Shown here in pieces: positions 1 through 11,530 of a stretch of DNA of 64,000 bases. The notes beneath the pieces are model-generated. The model saw nothing but the letters and a program-made list of their open reading frames with translations. It did no database searches and was not told where the DNA came from. Position 1 is the first letter of the stretch. Each line of letters opens with the position of its first letter. The position numbers were made by a program, and so were the translations under genes. Source of the stretch: Agarophyton chilense (Eukaryota > Rhodophyta > Florideophyceae > Gracilariales > Gracilariaceae); NCBI GenBank assembly GCA_030374765.1, contig JARGXX010000106.1:186001-250000 (forward strand). Direction: 5' to 3'.

Positions 1-1792
1 CAAAAAACGGCAGAGAACAGAACGAAATCCATAAAATCACTCAAAGAAGGGCCATAGTTTTTGCGCATGAACAGGAGATGGACAGATCTCCTTGAAATGT
101 TCCGTTGCGATTTTAGGGCTAGGGACTAAGGGGGTGAAGAAAAAGGTGTCACCGTCGAGGACATAAAAGCATTTGAAAGACCTCGACTGTGGAAAGAAGT
201 CGGAAACTCGCTCGACAAGAGGTGGTAAGACACCCCACAGTAGTTAATTATTCCAGATACGACGCCCAGGACTCTCATGAGCACAAAGCTGCACAAGCCA
301 AGAAGCGAATTAGGAATGGTCAAATTCTCCAACGCCATTCGAAGGAGGCAGAACCCTATTCGGGAACTTCGAATTAGTTTGCGGAGATTGACGAAGAGAA
401 AAAGGACTACATTGAAGAAAGAGTTTCTGAATCTGAAAGAAGAATTATATATAACAAAAGAGAACCGCGGCGTTCCTCAAGCCAGGATGTTGAAACATCC
501 GAGTAGGGTAAGGGGGGTAGCTTCTATCGACCACAGAGAGAAAGATAGTTCAGTTACCGAAAGCCAAAGTCCCCAAAAAATGCACGGAAGAGAACGGCGA
601 GAAAAGTACCGATGCAAATGACGAATCAAGGGTCGAAGAAAAAGCGTAAGAGGACGTTCAATTATCCTCGCCGTTCCAATAAATCTGTAGTGTGAGGTAG
701 ACTAACTTTTTGCCAGGTAACAATATCTTTGTCACTTTCTGTTCATCATTTATTTCTCGAATCTAACAATTTTAAAACATTTGGATTGATTAAGTCTTTC
801 TGAAGCATTTGATTGTTGGGGTCCAACTTGCCTCCCCGTCAGGATCACATAGAATTCTTTCCTTGGAAAGACCCTATTCTGGTTTGCTTTCTTACATCCA
901 ATAAGCACGCTTTGGGTGTTATTGGGTTCCTTCCTGAAGTTTGCTGTCATGCTCGTGGCCTTAAAGGTCATGACTTGTGCTTTGTACATGAGTTTTTCTG
1001 TTCTTGACCCAGGCGTGATACTCTATAGAATAAATTTTCTATTACAAGGAAAACTATTAACGCTTTAACAGAACATGTTCCGGCTTCCTCATGGTGAGTT
1101 TTTCGCATTGTGGGTACCATTCTCGAACAGTTACGGTATTGCCTTGGTAAAGCTCGAAGATTAACTTCGAAGACTACTTTTCGATATCAAATATTGGAGC
1201 ATTTTGGTAGATTCTACAAAGGCCGATAATGCACAGGAAACCTTCAAAAAAACTCGAGAGAGGTCCAAAGAAGGGCCTATGTTGACCACTTCTTGAACCT
1301 ACTATGCTATGAAGAATATGGCTATGTCCCGGAAATATGTAACGGAATTTTGTGCGGAAAATCCGGCCATGTCTCTGCACTGCCCGGACCATGAAATCTT
1401 GAATTTTTCGTACAGTGTTCGGCAATTTTTGAGACGTTAATATTACTGTCCGTTGTTTTCCAAGGCATAATTCTAGAGCCCATTGCCTCAAATGAAAAAT
1501 TTGGAAGGAAGTATGAAAGCAGATGTATGAAAATAAAAAAAGCTTCGGATAAAAATACCACGTCTAAATGAAGCCCAAAGAATACAAAAACATAAGACGG
1601 AGCCATTCCATCCAGATTTTCAGGCAATGTGAAAGCTTCAATTTGTTACGTTTCGTCACAATATTTATCCTACCAGAATGGAGAAAGAGGGGATGATGCC
1701 TCTGGCTCATGCTGCTGCTGGCAGCCGAGAAGTGAGAGGGAGGTGCAAATTCTGAATGACTATTGTCGAACAGCTGATTTTAGGGAGCACTC
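1..1792. other. Unassigned spacer upstream of chromovirus A
   Basis: No family is recognised here. The longest frame on the plus strand (277-621, 114 codons with an ATG) is very rich in Arg, Lys and Glu and overlaps another open frame at 189-377 that continues past a stop with a charged, coiled-coil-like composition. This may be the remains of a basic, low-complexity protein. Around 1170-1630 both strands have short open frames of equal quality, so neither is convincing. I see no tRNA, no LTR match and no tandem repeat. Confidence 0.4.
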
Positions 1793-2236
1793 TGAAGAAG
1801 CACCGATTACAGTTGAGTTCGGTAAGCCGCCAGGGCCTGAGGTATCTAACAGACGCCCTGTGGATTTCCCGACAACAACTGGACATATTTACACACTTAT
1901 TTTATTCTATTTAGTTGGTTGGAGTAGCTTTACAGCGCAAGAGAGATCCCAGCGCCTCGCCATTGATATTTACTCGGCTTGAGTGACTCTTCTCCCTTAC
2001 GATCAGGTAGGCACCCTAAGGATGCTAAATTACCCCCTTTGGTACATTAGTTCCACAAATTGATCTTCAAGCAATCGTTTCCGTATCTCCGAACTGTAGG
2101 ACAACGCAGTAAACGCCCGCCCATCGCACCAAGTACTCTGGGAGTACCGCCGTCAAGAATACGGACCTCAGGACCCGCTGTACAACGATACCTCAGTTGA
2201 AGACCAGTACGCTGACCCACCAGTCATTGCAGTACA
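1793..2236 (+). repeat. 5' LTR of chromovirus A
   Basis: The left boundary TGAAG and right boundary GTACA were set by comparison with three other copies of the same LTR (11531-11973, 27293-27724 on the minus strand, 57243-57703). All share a block starting GTAAGCCGCC about 30 bases in and a block ending GACCCACCAGTCATT near the right end. The length is about 444 bp. The LTR has the usual TG..CA ends. Confidence 0.85.
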
Positions 2237-2256
2237 TCTTGTTCTCCCGTCGTAAA
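2237..2256 (+). other. Putative primer-binding site, chromovirus A
   Basis: Directly after the LTR the three family copies share a sequence close to TTTTGGTCTCCCGTCGTAAA (this copy is mutated to TCTTGTTCTCCCG...). The TGG three bases past the LTR fits a primer-binding site pairing with a tRNA CCA end. It is not the initiator-Met type (TGGTATCAGAGC) common in chromoviruses, and I cannot name the primer tRNA. Confidence 0.4.
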
Positions 2257-2361
2257 CTCCCTTCGAACTAATTGAGCTGACTGGTGGATGGAAGAATTAC
2301 ACGAGTTCTAGCCTTTGGTTTAATTCCCCAAAGGACCAGAAGTACAGAAGCAACCGTTATC

Positions 2362-4496
2362 ATGGACGCAGGGAACACACCCAACCCACCATACCATAGG
2401 ACTCCCACGGCAGGAAAAGTTGCCACTACAATGCCAAAGATGTCACCTGACCTTCAGGTTGATTCTGTTAGCGATCGCAGGAGCAACAGAAGCCAGCCAC
2501 AATAAGTACTGACCCCCTTGGACAACCCTGAAAGGATCCGCCGAGAACCCATGGTGGCAGTGCGTCAACGATAAATCCTGACCAAGGCGACCTTTAGGCC
2601 AGAGCCACACCAAGGAGAATCCCGTGAAAACGAAACAATAAGAGCGAGCATTCCCGTAGGGCTTGCCGACCTTCCCTGGCGCCGTCTCCGTGAGCTCCTC
2701 TCAGCCCTTATGGACTCAATTGTGGACATGCAACTCAATATGGCGATCGCACACCATACGGACTACCTCATTACGCGAATAGTCCCTGAAGTACTGGAGT
2801 CTGAGTTATTCATGGACTCCCTCTTACGGGCCGTTCAAGGAGCAGTCACCAACCAGTCAGGCACTGCGGTGCTTAGGAGAACCTCATAAGTCAACCATCT
2901 GGCTTCCATATGGCAACCGCTCACCGAATCCCCGAGAGTAGCGGTATTATTCGCCCCTCGCCAGAAACGACGTCAGGGAATTCCAACGGAGAGGCAATTT
3001 GAGAGCAGACCAGAGCGTCTGCGTCTGACATAGAGACAAATTGCTCGGCCCAAAGGAAATTTTGAGGTACAGCGACCTCAAGGATCCATCGGATCTCATG
3101 GAGAGATCAATCCTTTAGGTTCCCAATTTGCTTAAAAGAAACGAAGTAACCGCAGGAAAACGAAGAACAGATAGAGCAAAAGAAGAGACCGTTCATACAC
3201 GAGTGATTCCGATTCGGACTCAACCGAAACGACCTACTCCGAAGTGGATGAGGCTGCCGTTAGAGGCTTCAAACCAATGAAAACAACTAAAGACCTTTTT
3301 TGTAGATTAAAGACTACCAAAAGTTCCGAGTAACCAACAGGTCTTCGAAATGTTCTGGTTGAGTGGCTTGAAAGCTCGCCAAATGGGCAAAACGGATGCA
3401 ACAAACCATTACGGACAAGATCTCCGGTTGTGATCCCATTTCTGTTTTTAGATTTCTGAGTTCGTTTCGTACGGCTTGTGATCAGAACGGTGTCTACGAA
3501 GGCTCCGCTCTTTACCTTTTCCGATTCTTTCTAACAGGACAGGCGCGTGACTGAAGGGTTTCGAAGAAGTCTGGCACAACTGACCTCGTCGATGCTCAAG
3601 ACCGTCAGCTATTCAGGTCCTATTCTCAGGTTGTTCATTACCCCTTGGGAACTTATGCCATAAATGACTTTAAAATGGATGCCCACTAGGAAGTGAAATC
3701 CTTTAGGCAGAGCTCCAACATGCCGGAATGGGCTTTCGCAGACTACCTATTGCAGAAGGCTAACCGATGTGGAAAGGCGTTCTCCGAAGGACGGCTCAAG
3801 CGCCATTTCGTCACGGTATTACAACCTGCCATTCGGGCACATGTCCGTAATTACCATACCGAAAACTCATAATACTTCTCTCGACGGCTTGTCACCTATG
3901 CCGAAGGTTATGACGAAACCTACAGCACTTTCAGGCGCAATACTGATGTCTCCGGAGGACACGCAACTCCATTGCGTTAACTCAACCACGCCCATTTGGT
4001 TAGCTCTACAGAATCGGACATGGATTCGTCACTCCACTATGCCAACTTGGGAGGTATTCTCGCGGTTAATATCAGCGATACTCCGTCTGGGCCCCCATTA
4101 TATACCTCCAAGGGAACTACAGCGACCACGGGACCACCCACACACAAGTATTCTTCCATTCCACCTCGCAAGGACGTTTTTGTTTGCGCACCAAGGGCCT
4201 GCTTCTTCTGCCTTTCCGTGATCCAACACTGTGAATGAACGACATACCTGCCTGAAGACGCACGCAAACATCTCCTAGTCTCTAGGGAAGAGAATTACAA
4301 GGTGCGAAGATCCGAAGGAACGTTTAACAGTGCACAGCTACGAGCCACAGGAACACCTGGACGCTCCCGCTATGGCACCCCTCCAGATACCTCACTGAAA
4401 GTCTCACAGGTCTTTGCCACTGTAGATCCCGCGGGAGAACTGGGAGAGGAACCCCATCCTCAGGAAGAAACGGAAACCACATCGGAAAACGCTTAG
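2362..4496 (+). pseudogene. gag: Decayed gag, chromovirus A
   Basis: The ATG at 2362 opens a frame beginning MDAGNTPNPP, matching the gag starts of copy B (27167, minus) and copy C (57829). The order follows copy C: an N-terminal Pro/Thr/Arg-rich segment to about 2505, a helical segment near 2640-2880, a charged linker around 3060-3240, a capsid-like segment around 3330-3950, and a tail with CFFCL followed by HC at about 4201-4235 that looks like a ruined zinc knuckle. Many stops and frameshifts interrupt it (for example TAA right after the SQPQ motif at about 2505). Gag would form the virus-like particle. Identification rests on position, copy-to-copy similarity and the knuckle, since gag sequences are poorly conserved. 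Confidence 0.7.
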
Positions 4497-4649
4497 AGGG
4501 TCGACGAGAGGCAAACCCTATCTCCTAAAGTCCATGCCTCAACCAATTGGACGGTCGGGAGCGAAGGGGCTCCTCACCTTGCAATACCAACCACAGCCAT
4601 TAGAAAGCTCAGAATCGACCAGAATTGGAAGACAGTAACGACCCGGTCT

Positions 4650-4980
4650 ATATCCTCAAGTAGGAGAATTATAAAGTTCGGGTAACTATAGGACTACGTT
4701 CCAACTGCTCCCAAGTTGTCCCAGCCGTATTGGACACAGGCTTGGACCTAATTTGGTCCATTCTAAGCTACTCCTATTTGGTTGGGGAGATTCCGTTCAG
4801 GCAGGGAGGACCCCAAGGATTATCGATGCATCACGTAGACCAATGTACATTAAAGGGATAATACCACTTTACATACATATAGGACGATTCAAAGTCCGCA
4901 CGTGGTTCCTTATATATCCTAACTTGGGCATGCACGCAATCAAAAAGACCTCCTTCATCGATTGATTCATTAAGGCCATT
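4650..4980 (+). pseudogene. Decayed aspartic protease, chromovirus A
   Basis: A retropepsin-type active site is visible as VLDTG with DTG at 4733-4741. The flanking sequence is shared with copy C, where the same domain is better preserved (60172-60504). The family needs DTG or DSG to cleave the gag-pol polyprotein in the particle. Downstream of the motif this copy has shifted frame, and the tail resumes at 4753-4965. Relative to copy C, about 130 bp is missing just after the domain, near 5040-5080. Confidence 0.65.
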
Positions 4981-5379
4981 TATTCAGGCCTTAGGAAAGT
5001 CGCGTCCTATCGGGCAGCTTCCATCTCCATAATCGGTTCCGCCACAGGTTCAGAAGGTCTCTTGGCAATACTGAACCCCCCCAAAACGGTTCTAAAGCAC
5101 CACACCTTAATTGCCAACAGAGCAATGGACATCCGCCCCAACAGATCATTCTTGGTCACGATCAGCAACTTTAAGCCCGTACGGTTACCTAAAGTTACAG
5201 TGATTGGCATCACTCTACCTGCCCCTGTGACCACTATGGTGGCCCAAATGGATAACTTTTCAACTACAACTCCCGAAGAGGACGAAGACTCTCGGGAGGG
5301 AACAGCCGCTATCGGCGAACAATACAAATCTTATAGGCCCCAGGTAATTGATCTTCTGAGGGAATACCACACCATGTGA

Positions 5380-6150
5380 TCAGGTAGATTTGGAAAAATC
5401 AGAGCCACTACAAACCGCATTGACCTCCAGGATGGTTCTAGACCACAGTTTCTGCACCCATTCCTTACACGCCATATGGGTAGGGAAATTGTCGCCGGCA
5501 AGATGGACAACATGCGCAAAGCTTACGACATAGAGCCGGCGCTTCCTAACCAATCTGAATGGGCAAGTCCTCTTGTCCTCGTGGATAAGTACGATTACTC
5601 CGTCAGGTTCTGTGTCGACTATAAAAGCCTGAACGCAGTAACCAAAAGGGACTCATACCCGATGCCCCGTATGTATGACAGTCTAGATTACTTAGGTGAA
5701 GCAGTTGTTTTCACCACATTTGACGCTGATTCTGGGTATTGGCAAATCCCTATGGCTGAGGATGCCAGGGTGCTGAAAACATTCACCACCCACGAAGGTC
5801 TGTTCAGATTTAATCGTATGCCCTTTGGTTTTAAGAATGCACCAACGACCTTCGAATGGGTAATGGACATCATAGTGTCCAAAGTCAAATACAAATTCGC
5901 CCTGGTCTATTCAGATGACGTAATAATCTTCTAAAGAACCAAGAAGGAACACCTTCACCACGTTAGGACAATCCTAAAAATCTTACGGGACGCTGGAGTA
6001 ACACTGGAACTTCGAAAACGCGCCTTTTTCAGGCGTATATGAAGTATCTCGGTTACGTCGTCCTCCCAGCCATATTAAAGGTAGCCAAACGCACATCGGA
6101 TCTGTTCCACCATGCTAAAAACCTCAGAACCCACACGGAACAATAATCCT
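5380..6150 (+). pseudogene. pol: Reverse transcriptase, chromovirus A
   Basis: The 152-codon open frame at 5476-5934 holds the RT fingers and palm: WASPLVLV, FCVDYKSLNAVT, the catalytic TFDADSGYWQI block, FRFNRMPFGFKNAP, and the catalytic YSDDVIIF box at 5908-5931. This order is diagnostic of Ty3/gypsy RT. A stop follows the box at 5932. The thumb (KEHLHHV, then KYLGYVV in another frame near 6040) continues after a stop and a frameshift. The catalytic aspartates are kept, but the domain is cut off from gag and RNase H by frame breaks, so it cannot be made as a polyprotein. Confidence 0.92.
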
Positions 6151-6152
6151 CT

Positions 6153-6840
6153 TTGGGCTTGTGCAATGTCTACCGACGTTTCGTCAAAGGATTTGCTAAA
6201 ATCTTGGCCCCTGTCAACGCAGTTTTAAGGAAAGAAACACCCTTGGAGTTTGAATGCCTTAACGAGGAGCAATATCAGGCATTTCAGACCATAAAAGAGA
6301 AATTGCCGAATCCACCCATATTGGCTTTACCAAAACCCAAGAGGAACTTTTCTGGCCCATATACGCATCTGATGCCTACATGGGATGTGCACTGCTACAA
6401 GAACAAGAATCACAAAAAGATTATCGACCTACTGGATTCTGGGCCAGAACGCTCACCAGCGCGGAGCGAAGCTACAGTACTACCGAAATGGAATCTCTCG
6501 CCATAAAATGGCTATTAACCTTCCGACCATACCTCGAGGGAACTAGTTTCACAATTAGGACAGACCACGATGCACTCCGCTGGCTACTCAATATGACCAA
6601 TGAATCAAGTGGCCTCGCTCGTTGACGCCTTAGGCTGTCAGAGTATGACTATGATACAACCCATAGGGCAGCCATCAAATACCAGGCAGCAGATGCCCTC
6701 TCGCGAATCATTACCAACGGAACTGATGACACGCCATTTGACGACGTCATTCCTACTCCCTTCGCCGATGATGCATCTCAGGATAGTATGGAAACGGAAT
6801 ACCTTATGGGTACGCTCAAAGTGCATGATCCTGCGCTGAA
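6153..6840 (+). pseudogene. pol: RNase H and connection domain, chromovirus A
   Basis: The frame at 6153-6506 begins GLCNVYRRFVKGFA, the classic post-RT connection of gypsy elements, and continues through PLEFECLNEEQYQAFQTIKEKL. At about 6380 it passes by frameshift to 6380-6625, which carries the RNase H core ending in FTIRTDHDALRWLL; here RTDHDAL is the conserved aspartate block of this family. A further shift leads to 6600-6839, which resembles the tether to the integrase. The enzyme would remove the RNA strand from RNA-DNA hybrids during reverse transcription. At least two frameshifts are visible. Confidence 0.85.
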
Positions 6841-6984
6841 AGAGAATGAAGCCTACTTATTTGACTGAGAGACAGTACCACCCGACTAGACACCATCTCA
6901 GGTTCATGCAAAAACTCCAGAGGAAAAAGAGCTTCTCCCTATAACTATTGAGGAGCTTCTACAGGCACAGGTTGATGACAAGTA

Positions 6985-8150
6985 ATGCAAGGAAACGGCC
7001 CATTTGGTAGGAATCCCTGGATGCTTTTTCGATTACGACCGATTCGGACTATTGTGTCGCCGCTCACCGATGGATGGCGCACTCCAACGGATAGTACCAA
7101 GGTCACTGAGGGCGCAATTCATATACCTCGCCCATTTCTTCGCTTTGCTGGTCACCTTGGAGTCCGATTAATATACCGGAACCTAAGGACGTTTTTGTAC
7201 TGGCCACTAATGGCGCAAGGCCTCTGGCAAACCGGACGGAACTGCTCTTCGTGCGCACAAAACCGGGGGTATCACGCCAACCATCAGGCCAAATTGAAAC
7301 TATTTTCCACTGCAGGCCCGATGGAATTTGTCGCATCGTCTACAACACGCAAGTACACGCTTCCTCGGTGACAACATCTTTTGAGTTAATGCTAACGAGA
7401 TCGCCCCCACCGAAATCTGTTGACCTCCAGGAGTCCATTATACCCCAGGACATAACTGAAGGAATGACTACTACTCAAGCCAAACGCTACATGTGGTCAG
7501 CACCGGGCACACAGCTCAGCGGTCGATGCTTCGCTTGCGGTTGTTATTACAAGGCAACCGCCAGTACATAATGGTAGAATCGTTAATTTTGCGAACTTCC
7601 GTCACTTGCTATCCCCCTTCTCCGCTATGCAGTAGTAGCTGGTAGTCGGGAGAAGTCGTTCGGCTTGTTACCAGACCTACCAGAGTGGCTGGCTCTGGTA
7701 CTCACCAGCAATGAGTAGCCAAAAGGTGCAAGGGCCAGGGAAGCTACCTTCGTGGCACAGAGGTCTGATCATAGTACATATGCCTGCGGTACCGCAGAGG
7801 TCCCTTCGGAGGACGTAAGCAAGGAAGCGGGTCGGTGATTGGTCAAACGAATTTAAATTTCTTGCTAGCGATTGAATTGAGAGTTTCGCATGTGACTGCC
7901 AAGCTGGAAGTAATGGCAAGGCGCTGGCGTGCTACATACTCGTGCAAACGCATCGACAGCATTATCCAATCGGCTAGAGCCGTACTGACCAACGCCCAAC
8001 GGCACTACAAGGTCAATTTCGACAAAGCAGTCTGGAACACAAGTACTTTTGAAAAAGGAGAATTCGTTTACCTGGACCGGCCTCTGGAAGACAATGATGA
8101 CTTTGAGGACACTACGCGGTAACTTCTACCCCGCTCGACCGGACCATATG
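6985..8150 (+). pseudogene. pol: Integrase remnant lacking catalytic core, chromovirus A
   Basis: The zinc-binding N-terminal part is at about 7130-7275, with GHLG, FLYWPLM and a CSSCAQNR pair of cysteines. Normally a catalytic core of about 150 residues follows. Here PMEFVA (about 7320) is followed within roughly ten codons by YNTQVHASS and SFELMLTR (about 7340-7400), which are motifs from the far side of that core. The D,D-35-E residues are therefore missing by deletion. A stretch at about 7470-7840 is full of stops and unexplained. The C-terminal part resumes at 7835-8122 with NAQRHYKVNFDKAVW and GEFVYLDRPL, leading into the chromodomain frame. The enzyme cannot be active. Confidence 0.8.
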
Positions 8151-8155
8151 AAGTC

Positions 8156-8599
8156 ATGAAGGCCAGTCAACACATAATCACTATAGGGCTACAGGAAACT
8201 GGGTCTATTGATCAGGTGACACGAGCTTCCAATTCCTCCGGATCAATGAACGCTCAGCCCGTTGGTCCAACGGAATCACCACGACCTCATGTCGAGTCTT
8301 CGATCTCTACAGCTTCTAAGGCATTATGCGCAAATCAGACTGTCCTTTTGGATCCATTGGTCAATGCCAATGACGATGACCCCTCTCTCCCAACGAACTC
8401 TGCTGTATTTGTCCCTTTAGACGACACTCTGCCTCCGGAGGAGGAACACCAACAGGAATACATTATTGCACGAATCATAACAGCCAGTCGAGGAAAAGAT
8501 GGCCTACTGCGCTATCAAGTCTGTTCGTTTGGCTATTCTGCTGAAAAAGACACTAGGCAAAAGCCTCAATCAATTCTGGCAAATTTTATCGACCGCTAA
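8156..8599 (+). pseudogene. Chromodomain tail of chromovirus A integrase
   Basis: A 147-codon frame starts at 8156 and has a low-complexity linker followed by a chromodomain-like C-terminus at 8456-8596: EYIIARIITASR, then YQVCSFGYSAEKDTRQKP and ILANFIDR. This matches the usual order of a hydrophobic strand, a G-Y or W-Y turn, a DTW-P type block and a closing helix, with the tryptophan of DTWEP replaced by arginine. Chromodomains at this position define chromoviruses and steer integration to particular chromatin. The aromatic cage is partly lost, and there is a frame break before the domain. Confidence 0.7.
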
Positions 8600-8869
8600 A
8601 GAAGCAAAATCGACAGCGCGGAGCGCAGCCGTCAGGAGGGGGCAGCTATTGGCGCAAATAAGATTAAAGCATCTCTCGATATGCCTCCCGACACGACGGT
8701 CAGCTGTAGTCCCGGCATCAGAGAACAACGTCATTCCTCAGGCGACACCTGAGGAAGACCTGAGAAGCTCTCAATGTTTGCACACCGTCCCGGGGCACGA
8801 GTGTTGGAGGAGTACAGGAGGAAATTTGGTAAAAAAAAGCACTACTTTATTTACCAAACTTGGACAAGT

Positions 8870-11063
8870 CTAACAGCCCTTTCCATGTCCTCAAGGTTTC
8901 CGAAAACGCTTTGAACACCAACAGAACTCAATGGGGCGGCTCAAAAGCAACCCCGTCGTCCTCATTTGAATCTGCAGGAGCGAAAGTGGGGCTAGGATCA
9001 TCCGAGGGTCCTACTGTACCAATAGGACCGACCCCAGCGAGCCGAGCGCTCTACTTCGGCGGAGATTCATCTAAGGAACAATTGTCACCATCCAAAGCCT
9101 GCCGGTGGCTCAAATTTAGACAATACCGGGCATTCAAGTCAACAGTGACCCTCTGGGACATCGTTTGTGCATTCTGTTGCGGGAGATTGACCGTAGCGGT
9201 CCTCAGATGTTGACCCTGTTGGAGAATCGAGAGGTAGCGCGTCGAGTGACGCGCCCAGTTGCCAGTTTCCCTCAGGACTGTCGCAATGTACATGGAGGCA
9301 GTTATAAAAAAGGGTATGGCAGCAATGACGGTGATCTGCGGCTGCAGCCGTGAAGGAAGCGGGAAAATGCGACAATGTAGAGGATGGAGCGATGTCTACC
9401 CCCACAGTAGACTTCTGAGCCATCGCATCACCTACAGGACTAGTGGCTTAGAAAGTATCCTCGCCAGGTGGGATGTGCACATTGGCGACGGGCGGCTCAT
9501 ATGAGAGTTCACCTTGAGGAGCAGCGTGTGGAGAAGCTGGAGGAGGGAAGATGGTCGGCAACATAGCATTGGACTAAACTGGAGAATTGACGATTTCCAA
9601 GGGTAGGATGGAGCGATATTCATCGAAGGACTCTCCACCGTACACATCATCAAGAACCAACGGGGTGGCTTCCTAATCAAGTTCGAAGCACAGAAGATCA
9701 AAACCAATGGCCTTCAGGGAATAGTCAGGCACATGATACCTCGATATGTCCGATGCTTGACTCCTAGAGGGCCTGGCGAGATAGGCAAGAGTATTATCCC
9801 CACCCCGTGGATGTAGCCGAATCGGCATGAATGAGTCGGTATCATGATCACACCAAAGGAACCCGAGACTCCTGCTCCCCTAACCTGTAAGACATGATCT
9901 AAATGGGTCTCGGCCTCCTCGATGGCGAACTGGGTCCCACGGACGATATTCTGGATGCCCAGGTTCCTTAGAAAACGACTCATGATGTCCGTAAGGGGGA
10001 TTAGACGATCTATAGGCTCTGATATGTGCTTGCCGTGCCATACCCTCCAATCAACCGAACGGAAATTACCAAGGACTCCGTAATTCACGGTATCCAGGAA
10101 GTCTATAAGGGCCCTCAGACCGAACTCAATGAAGAGTACCTGCCAGGACAACCAAGACCTTCTATCATTGTCAACGCGCATAAGTAGGGACGAGGGATAG
10201 CCCACTACGGACGGCGTGGAAACCAAAAAAGAGCGGTGACACATTCCAGTAAAGGGCCCATTGGTTCTCATACATACAGGATTGCGATAGATATAGCGAA
10301 GGGCATTTGTCTGCCCTCATGTCGTGAAACTCGACCTGGTGCCAACAGAAGAAGAACTCCAGGAATTGACGCAAACTACCATCGGGCTCATGCATCTCGT
10401 TCCAAAAGACCCTATTGGACATCCAAAACAGGAGGTCATGCGGCGATCAGATGCCCATGAGCGCCAAGAGGTTGTGGCCCGCCGGAGAAAACTGACGTGA
10501 ATTGAAAAGAAGTCCTTGCAAAGGTCCGAATGGATTGTTTTCACCCTGAATTGGTACTGGGCTTTCTCTTCACAACAAACGTACGGCATTTCTGCTTGAA
10601 TGGGGGTACGACAGCGCGTCGCCGAACGCGGATCCACATGAAAATGCAACGAACGGTTACACCACGAGACTTTGCGCGTCTTCTTATTGCCCATATGGAA
10701 ATCGGGGATCTTAGCAAACCTCAGGGCATCAACATACGCATGAAAGAAGCTCTGGTATTCTTCCACAGAGAACGGCAGAATGGCAGGACGCTCTTCCCGC
10801 GGGTTTCGTTCGATGGTATGGTCATAACGGTCCCTGGGGCGACCGTACGCCACTGGGTATCCTAAAGATCTCTGCGCTTGGTTGTTCGAAGCCATGGAGC
10901 CGCTGCTCACAGATTGGTCCGCCGGGAAATGCAAAACGGAATCGAAGGAAACGACAAAGTCCGGGGCGAGAGTGGCGTATCGGACGGGCCGATAAGGCGA
11001 TTTCGGCATCGCGCCTGACCAATGGAAGATTAATTCGACGGGAAAACCGGAAAATGGAACCAA
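8870..11063 (-). pseudogene. Antisense coding tract in the chromovirus 3' region
   Basis: On the minus strand, three of the longer frames of the first 12 kb abut in series: 11063-10317 (248 codons), 10422-10171 (83 codons) and 10271-9714 (185 codons). Each picks up close to where the last is lost, as expected of one gene broken by frameshifts. Weaker frames continue to about 8870. The middle part has a protein-like composition (DFLDTVNYGVLGNF, RVWHGKHISEPIDRLIP). I recognise no family. The tract lies between the chromodomain and the 3' LTR of copy A, pointing against pol. Antisense ORFs at this place are known in some plant Ty3/gypsy elements. It could also be a gene captured by the element, or a separate insertion. 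The other two copies are truncated before this region, so conservation cannot be tested here. Confidence 0.45.
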
Positions 11064-11514
11064 AATGTTCGGGATGACCGACGTGAACCCGAATGGACGA
11101 AGTGTGCACCGTGATTCACGGCGGAAGACGCGCGTAGGGTCGTCAATGGAACAGCGTCAAATAGCAAAAGCAGCGATGACCCCCCGAATGCGCGTAGAAT
11201 ACCTTAGGTGAGTTGGTTGCGAATTTGGCGCCAACGGTCAGCTCATACGAAGTGGTACCACCAAGGACAGTGGCGATACAACCCCCCGTCGCGCCCGATG
11301 GTAACGAAAGCAACTAATCACTCATGTCTCCCGGATTGATCATGAGACGCCGACATGTCGGGAATAGCACCGCTCGTGTCCATTCCATTAGGACGCTAAT
11401 GATAATGAGGTTTTATCCCCGAAGGCAAAATTGAGGAATCACTTATACAGGCAATTAGGGCCAGACCCCCTGGGAGGTGTAAAGCAATTTGGACATCGAC
11501 GTGATCGTCGATTT

Positions 11515-11530
11515 TAAGAGGGGAGACACG
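11515..11530 (+). other. Polypurine tract of chromovirus A
   Basis: AAGAGGGGAGACACG ends directly before the TGAAG start of the 3' LTR. A purine run at this point primes plus-strand DNA synthesis in LTR retrotransposons, and it supports the LTR boundary. Confidence 0.6.

Noticed and set aside
2237..2256. Initiator-Met primer site or self-priming site for the chromovirus
   Set aside because: The sequence after the LTR does not match TGGTATCAGAGC, and I see no LTR-internal complement that would support self-priming.
5007..5327. 106-codon minus-strand frame
   Set aside because: Antisense of the chromovirus protease-to-RT linker; the plus-strand reading at 5062-5379 fits the element.
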